Shown one piece after another: positions 1 to 8,485 of a DNA stretch of 64,000 nucleotides. Both the position numbers and the translations under genes were made by a program. The notes beneath the pieces were generated by a model. It was given only the letters and a program-made list of their open reading frames with translations. It made no database searches and was not told where the DNA came from. Within the stretch, counting starts at the first letter, position 1. Each line of letters begins with the position of its first letter. Source of the DNA: Candidatus Nitrospira kreftii (GTDB lineage Bacteria; Nitrospirota; Nitrospiria; Nitrospirales; Nitrospiraceae); NCBI GenBank assembly GCA_014058405.1, contig CP047423.1:3270501-3334500 (forward strand), read 5' to 3'.

Positions 1-217
1 GACGCAAGTCTACGAAGTATCGGGGCAATATTATGTCCCGGTCCTCAAAGACGACGAACTCGTGCTGACGGAAACCAACGACATTCTGGATTATTTGGAC
101 AAGCGTTACGGAACCGATACCGTGGGCGGCGCAACAACACAATTTGAATCTCAAGCCCGTGCCACGCCGGACGTGCTGGGCGACGATGACGACCACCCCT
201 CCTGCCGCATCACCTAA
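1..217 (+). CDS. Glutathione S-transferase/glutaredoxin-like protein, C-terminal end (partial)
   Basis: Only the last 71 residues are in the window, read from base 2 to the TAA at 215-217. The segment VPVL followed by LTETNDILDYLDKRYG is the typical end of a thioredoxin-fold GST N-terminal or glutaredoxin domain, in which a beta strand with a cis-Pro (VPVL) leads into an E(T/S)xxI helix that holds the glutathione backbone. The remaining 25 or so residues are polar and acidic and show no GST C-terminal helical domain, so a single-domain glutaredoxin-like protein is more likely than a full GST. The active-site region lies outside the window. It is 17 bases upstream of kamA and may share its transcript. 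Confidence 0.6.
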   Translation, partial: TQVYEVSGQYYVPVLKDDELVLTETNDILDYLDKRYGTDTVGGATTQFESQARATPDVLGDDDDHPSCRIT

Positions 218-234
218 CTAACGAAGGACGATTC

Positions 235-1431
235 ATGGAAGACTGGAAACAAGTCCTCGCGAAGAGCCTCGTAAGGCCCAAAGACTTGGCGGAACGGTTC
301 GGACTCGACGAGAAAGAGGTGGAAGCGATCGTCGGGCCGTACCCTGTACGAATCACACCGACCGTCCTCGAGACCATTAAATCTCCGGGCGATGCGATTT
401 GGAAACAGGTCGTCCCGGATATGGCGGAGTTGGACGATATTGCAGCCGACGACGATCCGCTAGAGGAGGACCTGATGAGCCCGGTGCCCCACCTGGTTCA
501 TCGGTATCCGGACAGAGTGCTCCTCATGGTGACCAATCAATGTCCGATCTACTGTCGTTTCTGCACTAGAAAGCGATTAGTCGGCAAGCCTGGGTTCCTT
601 AAAAAGGGCGAATTGGACCGTGCTATTCAGTATCTTCGCGAGCACCAGGAGGTACGCGATGTGATTCTCTCCGGAGGGGACCCACTATTACTCCCCGACC
701 ACCTTCTCGAACGGATATTCAAGGCGCTTCGAACGATCCCACACTTGGAACTGATCCGGATCGGCTCACGCGTCCCGGGATCGTTACCTGAACGCATCAC
801 CCCCAAGCTGTGTGAAATGGTGAAACAGTACCACCCGATCTATATGAACCTGCATTTCAATCATCCGGATGAACTCACCCCCAAAGTCAAAGCCGCTTGC
901 GGGATGCTGGCGGATGCCGGTATTCCATTGGGCGCCCAAACCGTGCTTCTGAAAGGTGTGAATGACGACCCGGACACCATGAAACGCCTCGTCCATCAAC
1001 TGCTCCTCGCACGTGTGAAGCCCTATTACCTTTACCAAGCGGATCTGACGAAGGGAACGAATCATTTCCGGACGACAGTCGAAACCGGCTTGAACATCAT
1101 CAAAGCCCTCCAAGGCCATACCAGTGGAATGGCCGTGCCCCATTTCGTGATCGATGCGCCTGGTGGCGGAGGCAAGATTCCCTTATTACCGGATAATTAC
1201 TTGGTGCATCTGGACGAAGACGGCGCACTCCTCCGCAACTACGAGAACAAATCGTTCCACTACCCGCAGCCGAAGGTTGAGTCTGGGCGCGATCTACCGA
1301 TGGTCGGAGCCAGATCCTCGCATGAGGCCTCAGCAGAAGAAGCCTATGCGGCCTGCAGTGACAGCTATCCCGATCGCGATGGCTTCGCCTCGTGGGGAAA
1401 CAGCTGTGGCGGAGACTCGGACGACCTGTGA
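235..1431 (+). CDS. kamA: KamA family radical SAM protein, lysine 2,3-aminomutase-like
   Basis: Radical SAM, PLP-dependent aminomutase of 398 residues. The 4Fe-4S/SAM motif CPIYCRFC (CxxxCxxC) lies near residue 104, followed by SGGDPLLL, and the C-terminal part has GHTSGMAVPHFVIDAPGGGGK with the PLP-binding region. Two aspartates, in YQADLTKG and in VIDAPGGGG, sit where lysine 2,3-aminomutase binds the substrate amino group. Glutamate 2,3-aminomutase has Lys/Asn there, and EpmB lacks the APGGGGK segment, so a lysine-type enzyme (L-lysine to beta-lysine) is favoured by inference. It is shorter than the clostridial enzyme. The last 80 residues are Ser/Ala/Asp-rich and probably disordered. The start is ATG behind GAAGGA. 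The stop overlaps the next start (GTGA). Confidence 0.85.
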   Translation: MEDWKQVLAKSLVRPKDLAERFGLDEKEVEAIVGPYPVRITPTVLETIKSPGDAIWKQVVPDMAELDDIAADDDPLEEDLMSPVPHLVHRYPDRVLLMVTNQCPIYCRFCTRKRLVGKPGFLKKGELDRAIQYLREHQEVRDVILSGGDPLLLPDHLLERIFKALRTIPHLELIRIGSRVPGSLPERITPKLCEMVKQYHPIYMNLHFNHPDELTPKVKAACGMLADAGIPLGAQTVLLKGVNDDPDTMKRLVHQLLLARVKPYYLYQADLTKGTNHFRTTVETGLNIIKALQGHTSGMAVPHFVIDAPGGGGKIPLLPDNYLVHLDEDGALLRNYENKSFHYPQPKVESGRDLPMVGARSSHEASAEEAYAACSDSYPDRDGFASWGNSCGGDSDDL

Positions 1432-2585
1432 CAACACGATCGCGTCGGTCCGGTATTCTCCCCTATCAAGACATCAAACAGCTGATCGCAAGCCGCGCCA
1501 TTACATCTTCCCCTGCGATCGAAGAACGACAAATTCAACCGGCCAGCCTTGATCTCCGCCTCGGCCACAAGGCCTATCGGCTGATCAGCAGTTTCTTGCC
1601 CGAGTTGTCGGCGATTTCCTCCCGGCTCAACGTGCTGGATTTTTATCAGTCCGATCTGGTCATGTATGAGATGGATCTGTCCGCCGGCGGCATTCTGGAG
1701 AAGGGCCATGTATACTTGGTGCCGCTCTTGGAGCAACTGGCCCTGCCAAAAACCATCCGCGCGCGCGCAAACCCCAAAAGCACTACCGGTCGCCTGGATG
1801 TCTTCACCCGCGTCGTCACGGATCTCACCGCCGGGTTCGATGAAATCCGCACCGGCTATCGAGGCCAGTTGTTCTTGGAGGTCGTCCCACGTTCCTTTGC
1901 CATCAAGGTTCACACAGGCCAATCACTGAATCAACTCCGATTCGTATCCGGCGACGCCGGGGTTTCAGACCAGGCTCTCCACTCGCTTCATCGAGAGACT
2001 CCGTTGCTGTATCACAACGCAGCCGTCAACAAATCGGTCGGGAGCCGGGACTTTCGTGCTGAACGAGGCCTCTTCCTTCGTATCGATCTCGCCGGCTCAG
2101 ATCGGGGCGACACGGGCGTCATCGGATACCGGGCGAAGAAAAACAGTCATGTCATTGATCTCGCAAAAATCGGTCACTATACCGCATCGGATTTTTGGGA
2201 ACCGCTTCGCCGTCACCGTCATGACAGCTTGCTATTGGAGCCGGAAGAGTTTTATATCCTGGCCTCAAAGGAGCGCATCCGTGTTCCTGCCGGCTATGCG
2301 GCTGAAATGGTGGCCTACGAAGCGGCCTGTGGCGAACTCCGGACACATTATGCCGGTTTTTTTGACCCCGGATTTGGTTATGGGTCCAAGGGGGAGATCA
2401 AAGGGACACAAGTCGTACTGGAAGTTCGTCCCCATGACGTGCCATTCTTAATCCATGACGGACAGACCTTTTTCAAAGTCGTCTATGACAAGATGCTGGG
2501 AATTCCAACGCAACTCTATGGGTCACGGTTGGGATCATCCTACCAACAACAAACCCTGACACTGAGCAAACATTTTAAAGTCTAA
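1428..2585 (+). CDS. 2'-deoxycytidine 5'-triphosphate deaminase, double-domain DCD family
   Basis: 385 residues from the GTG that overlaps the kamA stop (GTGA). An ATG at 1392 would extend it 36 bases into kamA and add nothing recognisable. The first half carries IQPASLDLRLG and NPKSTTGRLDVFTR. The second half repeats the same fold with FYILASKERIRVP and AGFFDPGFG followed by VLEVRPHD. This matches the long DCD family (two dCTP-deaminase-like units, about 370 residues) rather than the 190-residue Dcd. Expected reaction: dCTP to dUTP plus ammonia, feeding dTMP synthesis. The overlap with kamA implies translational coupling. Confidence 0.8.
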   Translation: MTTRSRRSGILPYQDIKQLIASRAITSSPAIEERQIQPASLDLRLGHKAYRLISSFLPELSAISSRLNVLDFYQSDLVMYEMDLSAGGILEKGHVYLVPLLEQLALPKTIRARANPKSTTGRLDVFTRVVTDLTAGFDEIRTGYRGQLFLEVVPRSFAIKVHTGQSLNQLRFVSGDAGVSDQALHSLHRETPLLYHNAAVNKSVGSRDFRAERGLFLRIDLAGSDRGDTGVIGYRAKKNSHVIDLAKIGHYTASDFWEPLRRHRHDSLLLEPEEFYILASKERIRVPAGYAAEMVAYEAACGELRTHYAGFFDPGFGYGSKGEIKGTQVVLEVRPHDVPFLIHDGQTFFKVVYDKMLGIPTQLYGSRLGSSYQQQTLTLSKHFKV

Positions 2586-2587
2586 CT

Positions 2588-3001
2588 ATGGCTCCATCTG
2601 ATCTGCCCCCTCCTCACAACGAACCGGTACGCCCTGCACCTCCCTCCGAACCGAGAGAGCACGAAGGCGGAAATGAACACCAAGTCCACGTCATCGGCTT
2701 GATGATCGGGACCGCGCTGATGTTCATCGGATTTTTAAATATTTTCCTCTCCATCAGCGGCGGATTCGAAATCAATGAGGTGCCGTTTCTCATCTATTTC
2801 GGCGGTTTGACGATTTGGGCCAATGCAGCCATTGAAACTCCCAGCATCCGTTACGGAGTCATGGGCATTGCGATCACCTTAGCCCTCATCCTCTTTCAGT
2901 ATGGAGAAGTCCTGTTCTGGCACAAGCAGATGCTCTTTTGGGGTACAATCATCATCGTCATGTACTTCATGTTCGTCGAACCGAAGAAACCTACGGCATG
3001 A
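2588..3001 (+). CDS. Small integral membrane protein of unknown function
   Basis: 137 residues. The first 35 are hydrophilic and Pro/Glu-rich. About four hydrophobic segments follow: VIGLMIGTALMFIGFLNIFL, a second around VPFLIYFGGLTIW, a third around MGIAITLALILF and a fourth around LFWGTIIIVMYFMFV. No family was recognised. The ATG is two bases after the preceding stop and its own stop overlaps the next start (ATGA), so it is part of the same operon and probably co-translated. A function in membrane or surface glycoconjugate metabolism is only suggested by the glycosyltransferases that follow. Confidence 0.7.
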   Translation: MAPSDLPPPHNEPVRPAPPSEPREHEGGNEHQVHVIGLMIGTALMFIGFLNIFLSISGGFEINEVPFLIYFGGLTIWANAAIETPSIRYGVMGIAITLALILFQYGEVLFWHKQMLFWGTIIIVMYFMFVEPKKPTA

Positions 3002-3702
3002 CCTCCATGGTGACGATCTCCGTCATCATCCCAACGTTTAACGAAGAACGGAGTCTACCCCGGACCCTTGCCTGTCTATCGGCCTCTGATCCCGCCGAGA
3101 TCATTATCGTTGACGGAGGCAGCACCGATGGTACTCTCACCCGTGCTCAAGAATTTTGTGCCCACACAGCCACCGCCCGTGTCATCATGGCGCCGCGAGG
3201 CCGCGCGTCCCAAATGAATGAAGGGGCAAAGGCCAGCCAGGGCGAAGTTCTCCTCTTCTTGCATGCCGACACTCAGCTGCCACCACAAACTGAACGGATT
3301 GTGGGACTGGCTTTAACCAGTCCATCCGTCGTGGGTGGACGGTTTGACGTCCGCTTCGATAGTTCTTCGCCGTGGAGCCAAGTCATCAGTTCCTTTATGA
3401 ATCGCCGGTCTCGCCTGACGGGAATTGCAACCGGCGATCAAGCCCTCTTTGTCCGCCGTGAGGTATTCGAGATGCTCGGTGGTTTCTCCGAGATCCCACT
3501 GATGGAAGACATCGAATTCAGCAGGCGCCTCCAACAAGCCGGTCGTATTATGGCGCTCCGGGAGACCGTCGTGACCTCGTTTAGACGATGGGACACACAA
3601 GGCCCGCTGCGAACCATTCTCCTCATGTGGACGCTGCGCTTCCTCTACTGGGTAGGAGTGAATCCGCATCAACTTGCCCGTGTCTACCACACGGTGCGAT
3701 AG
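2998..3702 (+). CDS. Family 2 glycosyltransferase, rSAM/selenodomain-associated type (TIGR04283-like)
   Basis: 234 residues from the ATG at 2998, which overlaps the upstream stop. A longer reading from 2938 would run deep inside the preceding gene. GT-A fold signatures: SVIIPTFNEE at the N-terminus, IIVDGGSTDGT, then LHADT (the DxD-like metal site), GDQALFVRR and EDIEFSRRL. The ending, with a hydrophobic stretch LRTILLMWTLRFLYWVGV, is characteristic of the TIGR04283 family. The substrate is unknown. It is followed after three bases by the TIGR04282 partner, an arrangement common for this pair. Confidence 0.85.
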   Translation: MTSMVTISVIIPTFNEERSLPRTLACLSASDPAEIIIVDGGSTDGTLTRAQEFCAHTATARVIMAPRGRASQMNEGAKASQGEVLLFLHADTQLPPQTERIVGLALTSPSVVGGRFDVRFDSSSPWSQVISSFMNRRSRLTGIATGDQALFVRREVFEMLGGFSEIPLMEDIEFSRRLQQAGRIMALRETVVTSFRRWDTQGPLRTILLMWTLRFLYWVGVNPHQLARVYHTVR

Positions 3703-3705
3703 CAC

Positions 3706-4458
3706 ATGCCGACTTCTCGTTCCGACAGGCATGACGCAGCTCTCCGCACCGCCGTCGTCATCTTCGCAAAAGCCCCAATTCCTGGGTATGTGAAGACACG
3801 TCTTTGTCCACCCCTGACCCCTGACGAAGCGGCCACACTCCATGGCAGCTTTGTGCTCGATACGCTCGAACGGACAAAAACCGCTGCCGGGCGGCTGAAG
3901 TTGTCGATGGAGCGCTACCTTGCCTGCGCACCATCTAGCAGCCATGTGTTTTTCAAGATCATGGAAGAACGACAAGGAGTCACGTTGATCGATCAAGTCG
4001 GAGATGACCTCGGTGCACGGATGCATCAGACCGTTGAGACGATGTTTTCGCGTGGCTATCGCCGAACCGTACTCCTCGGGACGGACGTACCGACTGTGCC
4101 GCTTGAATATTTCAAACAGGTACTCACTCTATTAGAGAGCTATGATCTTGCGCTCGGTCCAGCGTTGGATGGCGGCTATTATCTGATTGGAATGAACCGG
4201 TCAATCCCAGAACTCTTTACCAATATCCCTTGGTCAACCGATCAAGTCCTGAGACTCACACAAGACCGAGCAGCACAGCTCAGTCTTAAGACGGCCTTGC
4301 TTCAACCGTGGCGCGACGTCGACACCCTTGCGGATCTTGAAGCGCTTATTGAAGCGTGCGCCGCCGAGACTAAGAAACCGAAACATGAGCGGGTGTTTTC
4401 AGATCGTACGGCCGGTGTCCTACAGACACTCGCCAAACGACTTCGTTCGAGATCATAA
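3706..4458 (+). CDS. Nucleotidyltransferase-like glycosyltransferase, TIGR04282/DUF2064 family
   Basis: 250 residues. It begins with VVIFAKAPIPGYVKTRL, the hallmark of the rSAM/selenodomain-associated transferase 1 family (DUF2064, GT-A/MobA-like nucleotidyltransferase fold). VLLGTDVPTVP supplies the acidic metal/nucleotide site, and LGPALDGGYYLIGM is the other diagnostic block. It probably transfers or activates a sugar together with the GT2 enzyme encoded three bases upstream. The acceptor is unknown. No rSAM/selenodomain protein is visible in the window. Confidence 0.85.
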   Translation: MPTSRSDRHDAALRTAVVIFAKAPIPGYVKTRLCPPLTPDEAATLHGSFVLDTLERTKTAAGRLKLSMERYLACAPSSSHVFFKIMEERQGVTLIDQVGDDLGARMHQTVETMFSRGYRRTVLLGTDVPTVPLEYFKQVLTLLESYDLALGPALDGGYYLIGMNRSIPELFTNIPWSTDQVLRLTQDRAAQLSLKTALLQPWRDVDTLADLEALIEACAAETKKPKHERVFSDRTAGVLQTLAKRLRSRS

Positions 4459-4490
4459 TACTTCATCAATTCGTCAGCCGAGGAAATCAC

Positions 4491-5225
4491 ATGGGCCAAC
4501 TCGTTGCACTCATTACCGGAGGAGCGAAAGGTATCGGACGAGGTATCGCGCTCGATCTCGCCGCCAGGCAGTGGAAAGTCGCCATCTGCTACCGAACCAG
4601 CGAAGCAGCCGCACAAAATACCGCACAGGAGATCACGGCTCAAGGGGGACAGGCGCTGGCCATCTGTTGCGATGTTTCTGATCCAGTGTCAGCCAAGCAT
4701 CTGGTCACACAGGTCGAAAAGAAATGGGGTCGGATCGACGTCCTGGTCAACGGCGCAGGCCCCTATCATCGAGTCAACCTGTTCGACGAAACCATTGACG
4801 GCTGGAATGAGATGTTCGACGGCAACCTCCATCCCATTTTCTATCTCGCGCAGGCCGTTGCCCCGGGCATGAAGACCCGCAAGGCTGGCCATATCATCAA
4901 CTTCGGTATGGCGAATGCCGATCAGATGGAAGCACAACCAGACGTGACCGCGCATTATATCGCCAAGGCCGGCGTGCTCATCCTCACACGCACATTGGCG
5001 AAACTCTTAGCCCCCTACGGCATTACCGTGAATGCCGTCTCGCCCGGTTTCATCGATTCCGGCAGCGCTCCGCCCCAAGAGCTGGACGCCATGACCAAAC
5101 GCATTCCCGCCGGCTACATTGGAACGGTTGATGATACAGTCGCAGTAGTTCGCTTTTTGCTCAGCGAGGACGCCCGGTACGTCAATGGGGCGAATATCCA
5201 AATCAGCGGTGGTTGGGGAATTTAG
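4491..5225 (+). CDS. Short-chain dehydrogenase/reductase (SDR), FabG-like
   Basis: 244 residues, the classical SDR length. The Rossmann cofactor motif is TGGAKGIGRG near residue 9. NGAGPYH stands at the NNAG position and YIAKAG is the catalytic YxxxK. The block before it reads INFGMANAD where most SDRs have a catalytic Ser (INISS), so the Ser of the Ser-Tyr-Lys triad appears to be missing. Pteridine-reductase-like SDRs also deviate there, which makes a pterin or another unusual substrate possible. It has a weak Shine-Dalgarno (GAGGAA) and is the sixth gene of the plus-strand operon. Confidence 0.8.
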   Translation: MGQLVALITGGAKGIGRGIALDLAARQWKVAICYRTSEAAAQNTAQEITAQGGQALAICCDVSDPVSAKHLVTQVEKKWGRIDVLVNGAGPYHRVNLFDETIDGWNEMFDGNLHPIFYLAQAVAPGMKTRKAGHIINFGMANADQMEAQPDVTAHYIAKAGVLILTRTLAKLLAPYGITVNAVSPGFIDSGSAPPQELDAMTKRIPAGYIGTVDDTVAVVRFLLSEDARYVNGANIQISGGWGI

Positions 5226-5237
5226 GAAGGAAAGACT

Positions 5238-5642
5238 ATGCGATCAGAGCAGGAACGTGAAGCCCATAGGCGATTCGTCCAAGCCCTCCAGCATGAGCAT
5301 CTGACGTGTCCCACACCAGGCTGTGGCGGGCCAATGGACGTGGCCGACCACACATTGCACAGCGCTCGCATCAAGAGCTACGAAGCCACTTGCGAACGTT
5401 GCCACACGGTCGAGAAGATCACCGGCAAGGAAGAACACCATCCTTCATGGGATGTCGCTTCCATCACATTGATGGCGGAAACGCATCTCCTTCACGAACA
5501 GCCAACCTGCCCATTCGATGAGACCCCCATTACCTTCGTTTCCTTGCCCAATCCCCGCCGCAAAGCACGGTACCGTCTGTTGTGTTACTACTGTGGCCGG
5601 CACACTGAAATGAACTGGCCTCCGCCGGAAGCGAAGCGGTAA
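5238..5642 (+). CDS. Conserved cysteine-rich protein with two zinc-ribbon-like knuckles
   Basis: 134 residues with four Cys groups: CPTPGCGG and CERC in the N-terminal half, CPFDE and CYYC in the C-terminal half. These would form one or two zinc ribbons. There is no signal peptide or membrane segment, so it is cytoplasmic. A good Shine-Dalgarno (GGAAGGAAAG) precedes the ATG. It is 12 bases after the SDR gene and ends the plus-strand operon, facing the hydrolase gene. No family name was recognised. Confidence 0.7.
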   Translation: MRSEQEREAHRRFVQALQHEHLTCPTPGCGGPMDVADHTLHSARIKSYEATCERCHTVEKITGKEEHHPSWDVASITLMAETHLLHEQPTCPFDETPITFVSLPNPRRKARYRLLCYYCGRHTEMNWPPPEAKR

Positions 5643-5678
5643 TTCAGTGCGATCCTCACAGTCATGCTTTGATCAGGC

Positions 5679-6446
5679 TCAGTAGACCCCAAGTGCCTTC
5701 TTAATGAATTCCGCAAGTCGACGGAAGTAGTCCCTCCCGCCGACGACATAGGTGTCGTTATGATTGGCCCCTGGAATACCGAACCATTCCTTGGGTGGTT
5801 TCGCAGCCTCGTAGACTTGGCGTCCCAGCGCAACCGGGATGATGTCGTCCTCTTCGCCATGAATGATGAGTTTGGGTAGTGACAAATATGGCATGCGATC
5901 GATCAATCGATACTCAGCCCCAAGGAACCAATGCATAGGTAGGCCGCCATAATGAACTTTGGCCACTGCTTCGATGGAAGGAAACGACGACTCGAGGATC
6001 AAAGCAGAGGCCGGCCGTTGGGCTGCGAGTTCGCCTGCCACCGAGGCCCCGAGCGATCGCCCGAACAGCACAATTCGTTCGGGACGAATCTTCCTGATTC
6101 GCGTGAGGTAGTCGTATGCCCCATATGCATCGTTGTAGAGCCCTTTTTCCGTGGGACGAATATTCTGACTCTTTCCATATCCTCGATAGTCGAATAGGAA
6201 CACCGAGAGCCCCATCTGGTGCAAAAGCCTGAGATTATCAAGGCGATTGATGATATTGCCTGCATTCCCATGGCACCAGAGCATAACAGGCCGATCGGCT
6301 GCCGCCTCAACGTACCAACCGAATAATCGGGCCCCGTCAGACGTCTGAAACCATACATCTTCGAGTGGTAAGCCACTCTGCCGTTCCCAATCTCGGTCTT
6401 GCCATGGTTCGGGATGATAGACGAAGAATTGATCGAGGAAGCTCAC
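5679..6446 (-). CDS. Alpha/beta hydrolase, Bem46-like
   Basis: 255 residues. The serine hydrolase fold is shown by the oxyanion region CHGNAGN, the strand VFLFDYRGYGKS, the nucleophile elbow GRSLGA, an acid in HGEEDDIIP and the His in GANHND. This arrangement is that of the FrsA/Bem46 group. The N-terminus (FLDQFFVYHPEPW) fits the usual start of these proteins, though the single membrane anchor seen in many members is not obvious. Substrate unknown, probably an ester or lipid. It converges with the plus-strand operon. Confidence 0.8.
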   Translation of the reverse strand: MSFLDQFFVYHPEPWQDRDWERQSGLPLEDVWFQTSDGARLFGWYVEAAADRPVMLWCHGNAGNIINRLDNLRLLHQMGLSVFLFDYRGYGKSQNIRPTEKGLYNDAYGAYDYLTRIRKIRPERIVLFGRSLGASVAGELAAQRPASALILESSFPSIEAVAKVHYGGLPMHWFLGAEYRLIDRMPYLSLPKLIIHGEEDDIIPVALGRQVYEAAKPPKEWFGIPGANHNDTYVVGGRDYFRRLAEFIKKALGVY

Positions 6447-6521
6447 GGGATGAGCATAACGGAATCAACCTGAGAGAAGAAAGAGTCAGCTCACTGCACT
6501 CACCCTGCCCAACTCAGTGAA

Positions 6522-8429
6522 TCAAAAGAATGCTTGCACACTGAAGAGGACGTCATTGTCGTGATCACGATGGTTGTACTCGAGTCTCACAGCCCAATTC
6601 CTAGCCAATGCCAGACGAGACCCAATATACCACCGAAAATCGTCGGACTTGTCGCCCAATGGAAATTTCAAATACGACCCCGTTGCCATCATCTTCCAGT
6701 GCTCTGTAATGTCGGCCAGCATCCCAACCGTTCCGCCTCCTCCGACTCGATGCATGTCGTCGTAGGCTCCGCTGATGTTGCCTTCTACTTCAGCAAACGC
6801 GAACAGAACCTCCCGTTTTAGCAATCGCAACTCCTTCGCCCCACCGATTCCGCTATTGAAGAAACCGTTGCTGCAGAGTCGACAATCATTATGCCGGATG
6901 GTGTTCATCCCAATGTTCAGCTTCCAGGATGGTGCATGAAACACGGAATCGATAGGCGAGAGCGACAGAAGATTCAGCAACGTGGCCCGTTCGACCCGTG
7001 TCTGGTCCGCTCGGTTGTAATGTCTGACCGTGATGGAGGCCATCTCGATCTGAGCATCGGGCGTATACCCAATCTCCGGATCGAGCAAGTCATGATATCC
7101 TCCCCGAAAAGTCGCCTCCTCAAAGATATCGTTGTTTCGCCAGCCTCCCCCAAGGGCGGCCCTGAACATTTTATGGCCAAGCTCAGGCTGTTTGGCAAAG
7201 GGGCGTACGGCAAACTCCTCAGATGGAATCCGGAGTTGACTCCGAGTCTTCAGCACTTCCCGGTTCCGTTCCTTCCACTCCGGCTTCGGAGAATTGGTCG
7301 TATCGATTCGGTACCGCAGATAATCGGATGCGAGATCGAGGACAAAGGCTTGCCGTGGAGGATTCAATCGAGCAAACAACGGCGCGTTAAGCTCTGTAAG
7401 ATCTTGCGTGATTCGATGGGCCAAGTCCCGTTCTTCAGTAGATAGGAATTCTCGCTTGCGCTTGATGACGGTACTGCGGGATGGACGATAGGTAATATGC
7501 GATACCAGGTCCGGTTTTGACACAATCAATCGGACGGTATCAGCCGGAACGGTCCACAACAGAAACTCATCCGTCAAATGCAGATTGGGATCGGCATAAT
7601 CGAGCAGCGCCAAAATGTGGTAGGAGCAGTTTTCCTTGAAGAAAAAATAGTCAAAATAGGCATTCCCCAGCTCCCATGCATGCATCAGAAACCGTCGCAG
7701 TTGAGGTTCCGTGAGGTTCAGCCGATATTCCCAAATATCACGGTTTTCGATATCACGGTATTTCTGCACATTGAGGTAATAGGGAATCGTCGAGAAATAC
7801 CCTTTATAGCTTCCGAAAATGCCACGTATGGGATAGGCCAGACCGGCGCCGGGAGGAACATCGGCAGCAAAGTTGATGCTATAGGCAAGGATGCGGGTCT
7901 GCTCTGTCTGGCCCTTTTGATCAACGCGGAATAGGGTATGGCCGAACATGGAGGCGGGATTGTTCAAAAAAGCTGACGGAAAGATTAGAGTAATTGATTG
8001 CGCCTCGAAATCCTGGTACCAGCGATCAAACCGTTCGCAAGAAAGCGGTGGAAGCCGAGTCGGATCAAACTGCAGTTGCTCCTTGAGCCAATGATATCGT
8101 GCGATGAAGGCACACTGAGCCGGCTGTCGGGATCGGCCGACCAATTCAGTGGAGAAGAACTGCGCAAGAGTCGCGGCCAGTTCAGCAACCGGATCCGTCT
8201 TTCCGGTCGCTGACATGAAAAACCCAGGATCGTCCTGTTCGCTTTCATACCCTCCAAAGATACCCTTCTGGTAGTGCAGTAACAGATGCCATTCACGCTG
8301 CTCCGCGAGTTTCTCTTGCTTTGCTTGATCGATGAGTTGCGTGAGGTACATGTCACGACCAGATTGCTGCGCACTGGAAGAGAGTGGGGCGAGCCAAGAA
8401 ACAAAAAAGACAAGGAGGGGAAGTACCAC
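6522..8429 (-). CDS. DUF4105 (Lnb-type N-terminal periplasmic domain) protein
   Basis: 635 residues. The GTG start gives a signal peptide (hydrophobic LPLLVFFVSWLAPLSSSA then AQQ). The central block with FPSAFLNNPASMFGHTLFR, and NCSYHILALLDYADP further on, is diagnostic of DUF4105, the domain of the Bacteroidetes lipoprotein N-acyltransferase Lnb. The Cys and His of NCSYH are plausible catalytic residues (inference). The last 200 residues look like outer-membrane or periplasmic beta-strand repeats ending in aromatic FSVQAFF, as in a beta-barrel. The protein is therefore probably envelope-localised. The gene follows DUF3015 on the same strand, separated by a hairpin. Codons upstream of the GTG are open without a good start, so the N-terminus is not certain. 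Confidence 0.75.
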   Translation of the reverse strand: MVLPLLVFFVSWLAPLSSSAQQSGRDMYLTQLIDQAKQEKLAEQREWHLLLHYQKGIFGGYESEQDDPGFFMSATGKTDPVAELAATLAQFFSTELVGRSRQPAQCAFIARYHWLKEQLQFDPTRLPPLSCERFDRWYQDFEAQSITLIFPSAFLNNPASMFGHTLFRVDQKGQTEQTRILAYSINFAADVPPGAGLAYPIRGIFGSYKGYFSTIPYYLNVQKYRDIENRDIWEYRLNLTEPQLRRFLMHAWELGNAYFDYFFFKENCSYHILALLDYADPNLHLTDEFLLWTVPADTVRLIVSKPDLVSHITYRPSRSTVIKRKREFLSTEERDLAHRITQDLTELNAPLFARLNPPRQAFVLDLASDYLRYRIDTTNSPKPEWKERNREVLKTRSQLRIPSEEFAVRPFAKQPELGHKMFRAALGGGWRNNDIFEEATFRGGYHDLLDPEIGYTPDAQIEMASITVRHYNRADQTRVERATLLNLLSLSPIDSVFHAPSWKLNIGMNTIRHNDCRLCSNGFFNSGIGGAKELRLLKREVLFAFAEVEGNISGAYDDMHRVGGGGTVGMLADITEHWKMMATGSYLKFPLGDKSDDFRWYIGSRLALARNWAVRLEYNHRDHDNDVLFSVQAFF

Positions 8430-8447
8430 GGTGTCAATAGAGACAAC

Positions 8448-8477
8448 AAGAGCCCTGACATTTCTGCCAGGGCCCTT
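8448..8477 (-). terminator. Hairpin terminator downstream of the DUF3015 gene
   Basis: An inverted repeat of 13 bases on each arm (AAGGGCCCTGGCA and TGTCAGGGCTCTT on the minus strand, two mismatches) with a GAAA loop sits 8 bases after the DUF3015 stop and just before the DUF4105 start. The following GTTGTCT is a poor U-tract, so partial read-through into DUF4105 is likely. Confidence 0.55.
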
Positions 8478-8485
8478 GCAATGGC

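Noticed and set aside
3313..4026. Minus-strand open frame of 237 codons opposite the glycosyltransferases
   Set aside because: It is antisense to two recognisable plus-strand enzymes and its own translation has no motif.
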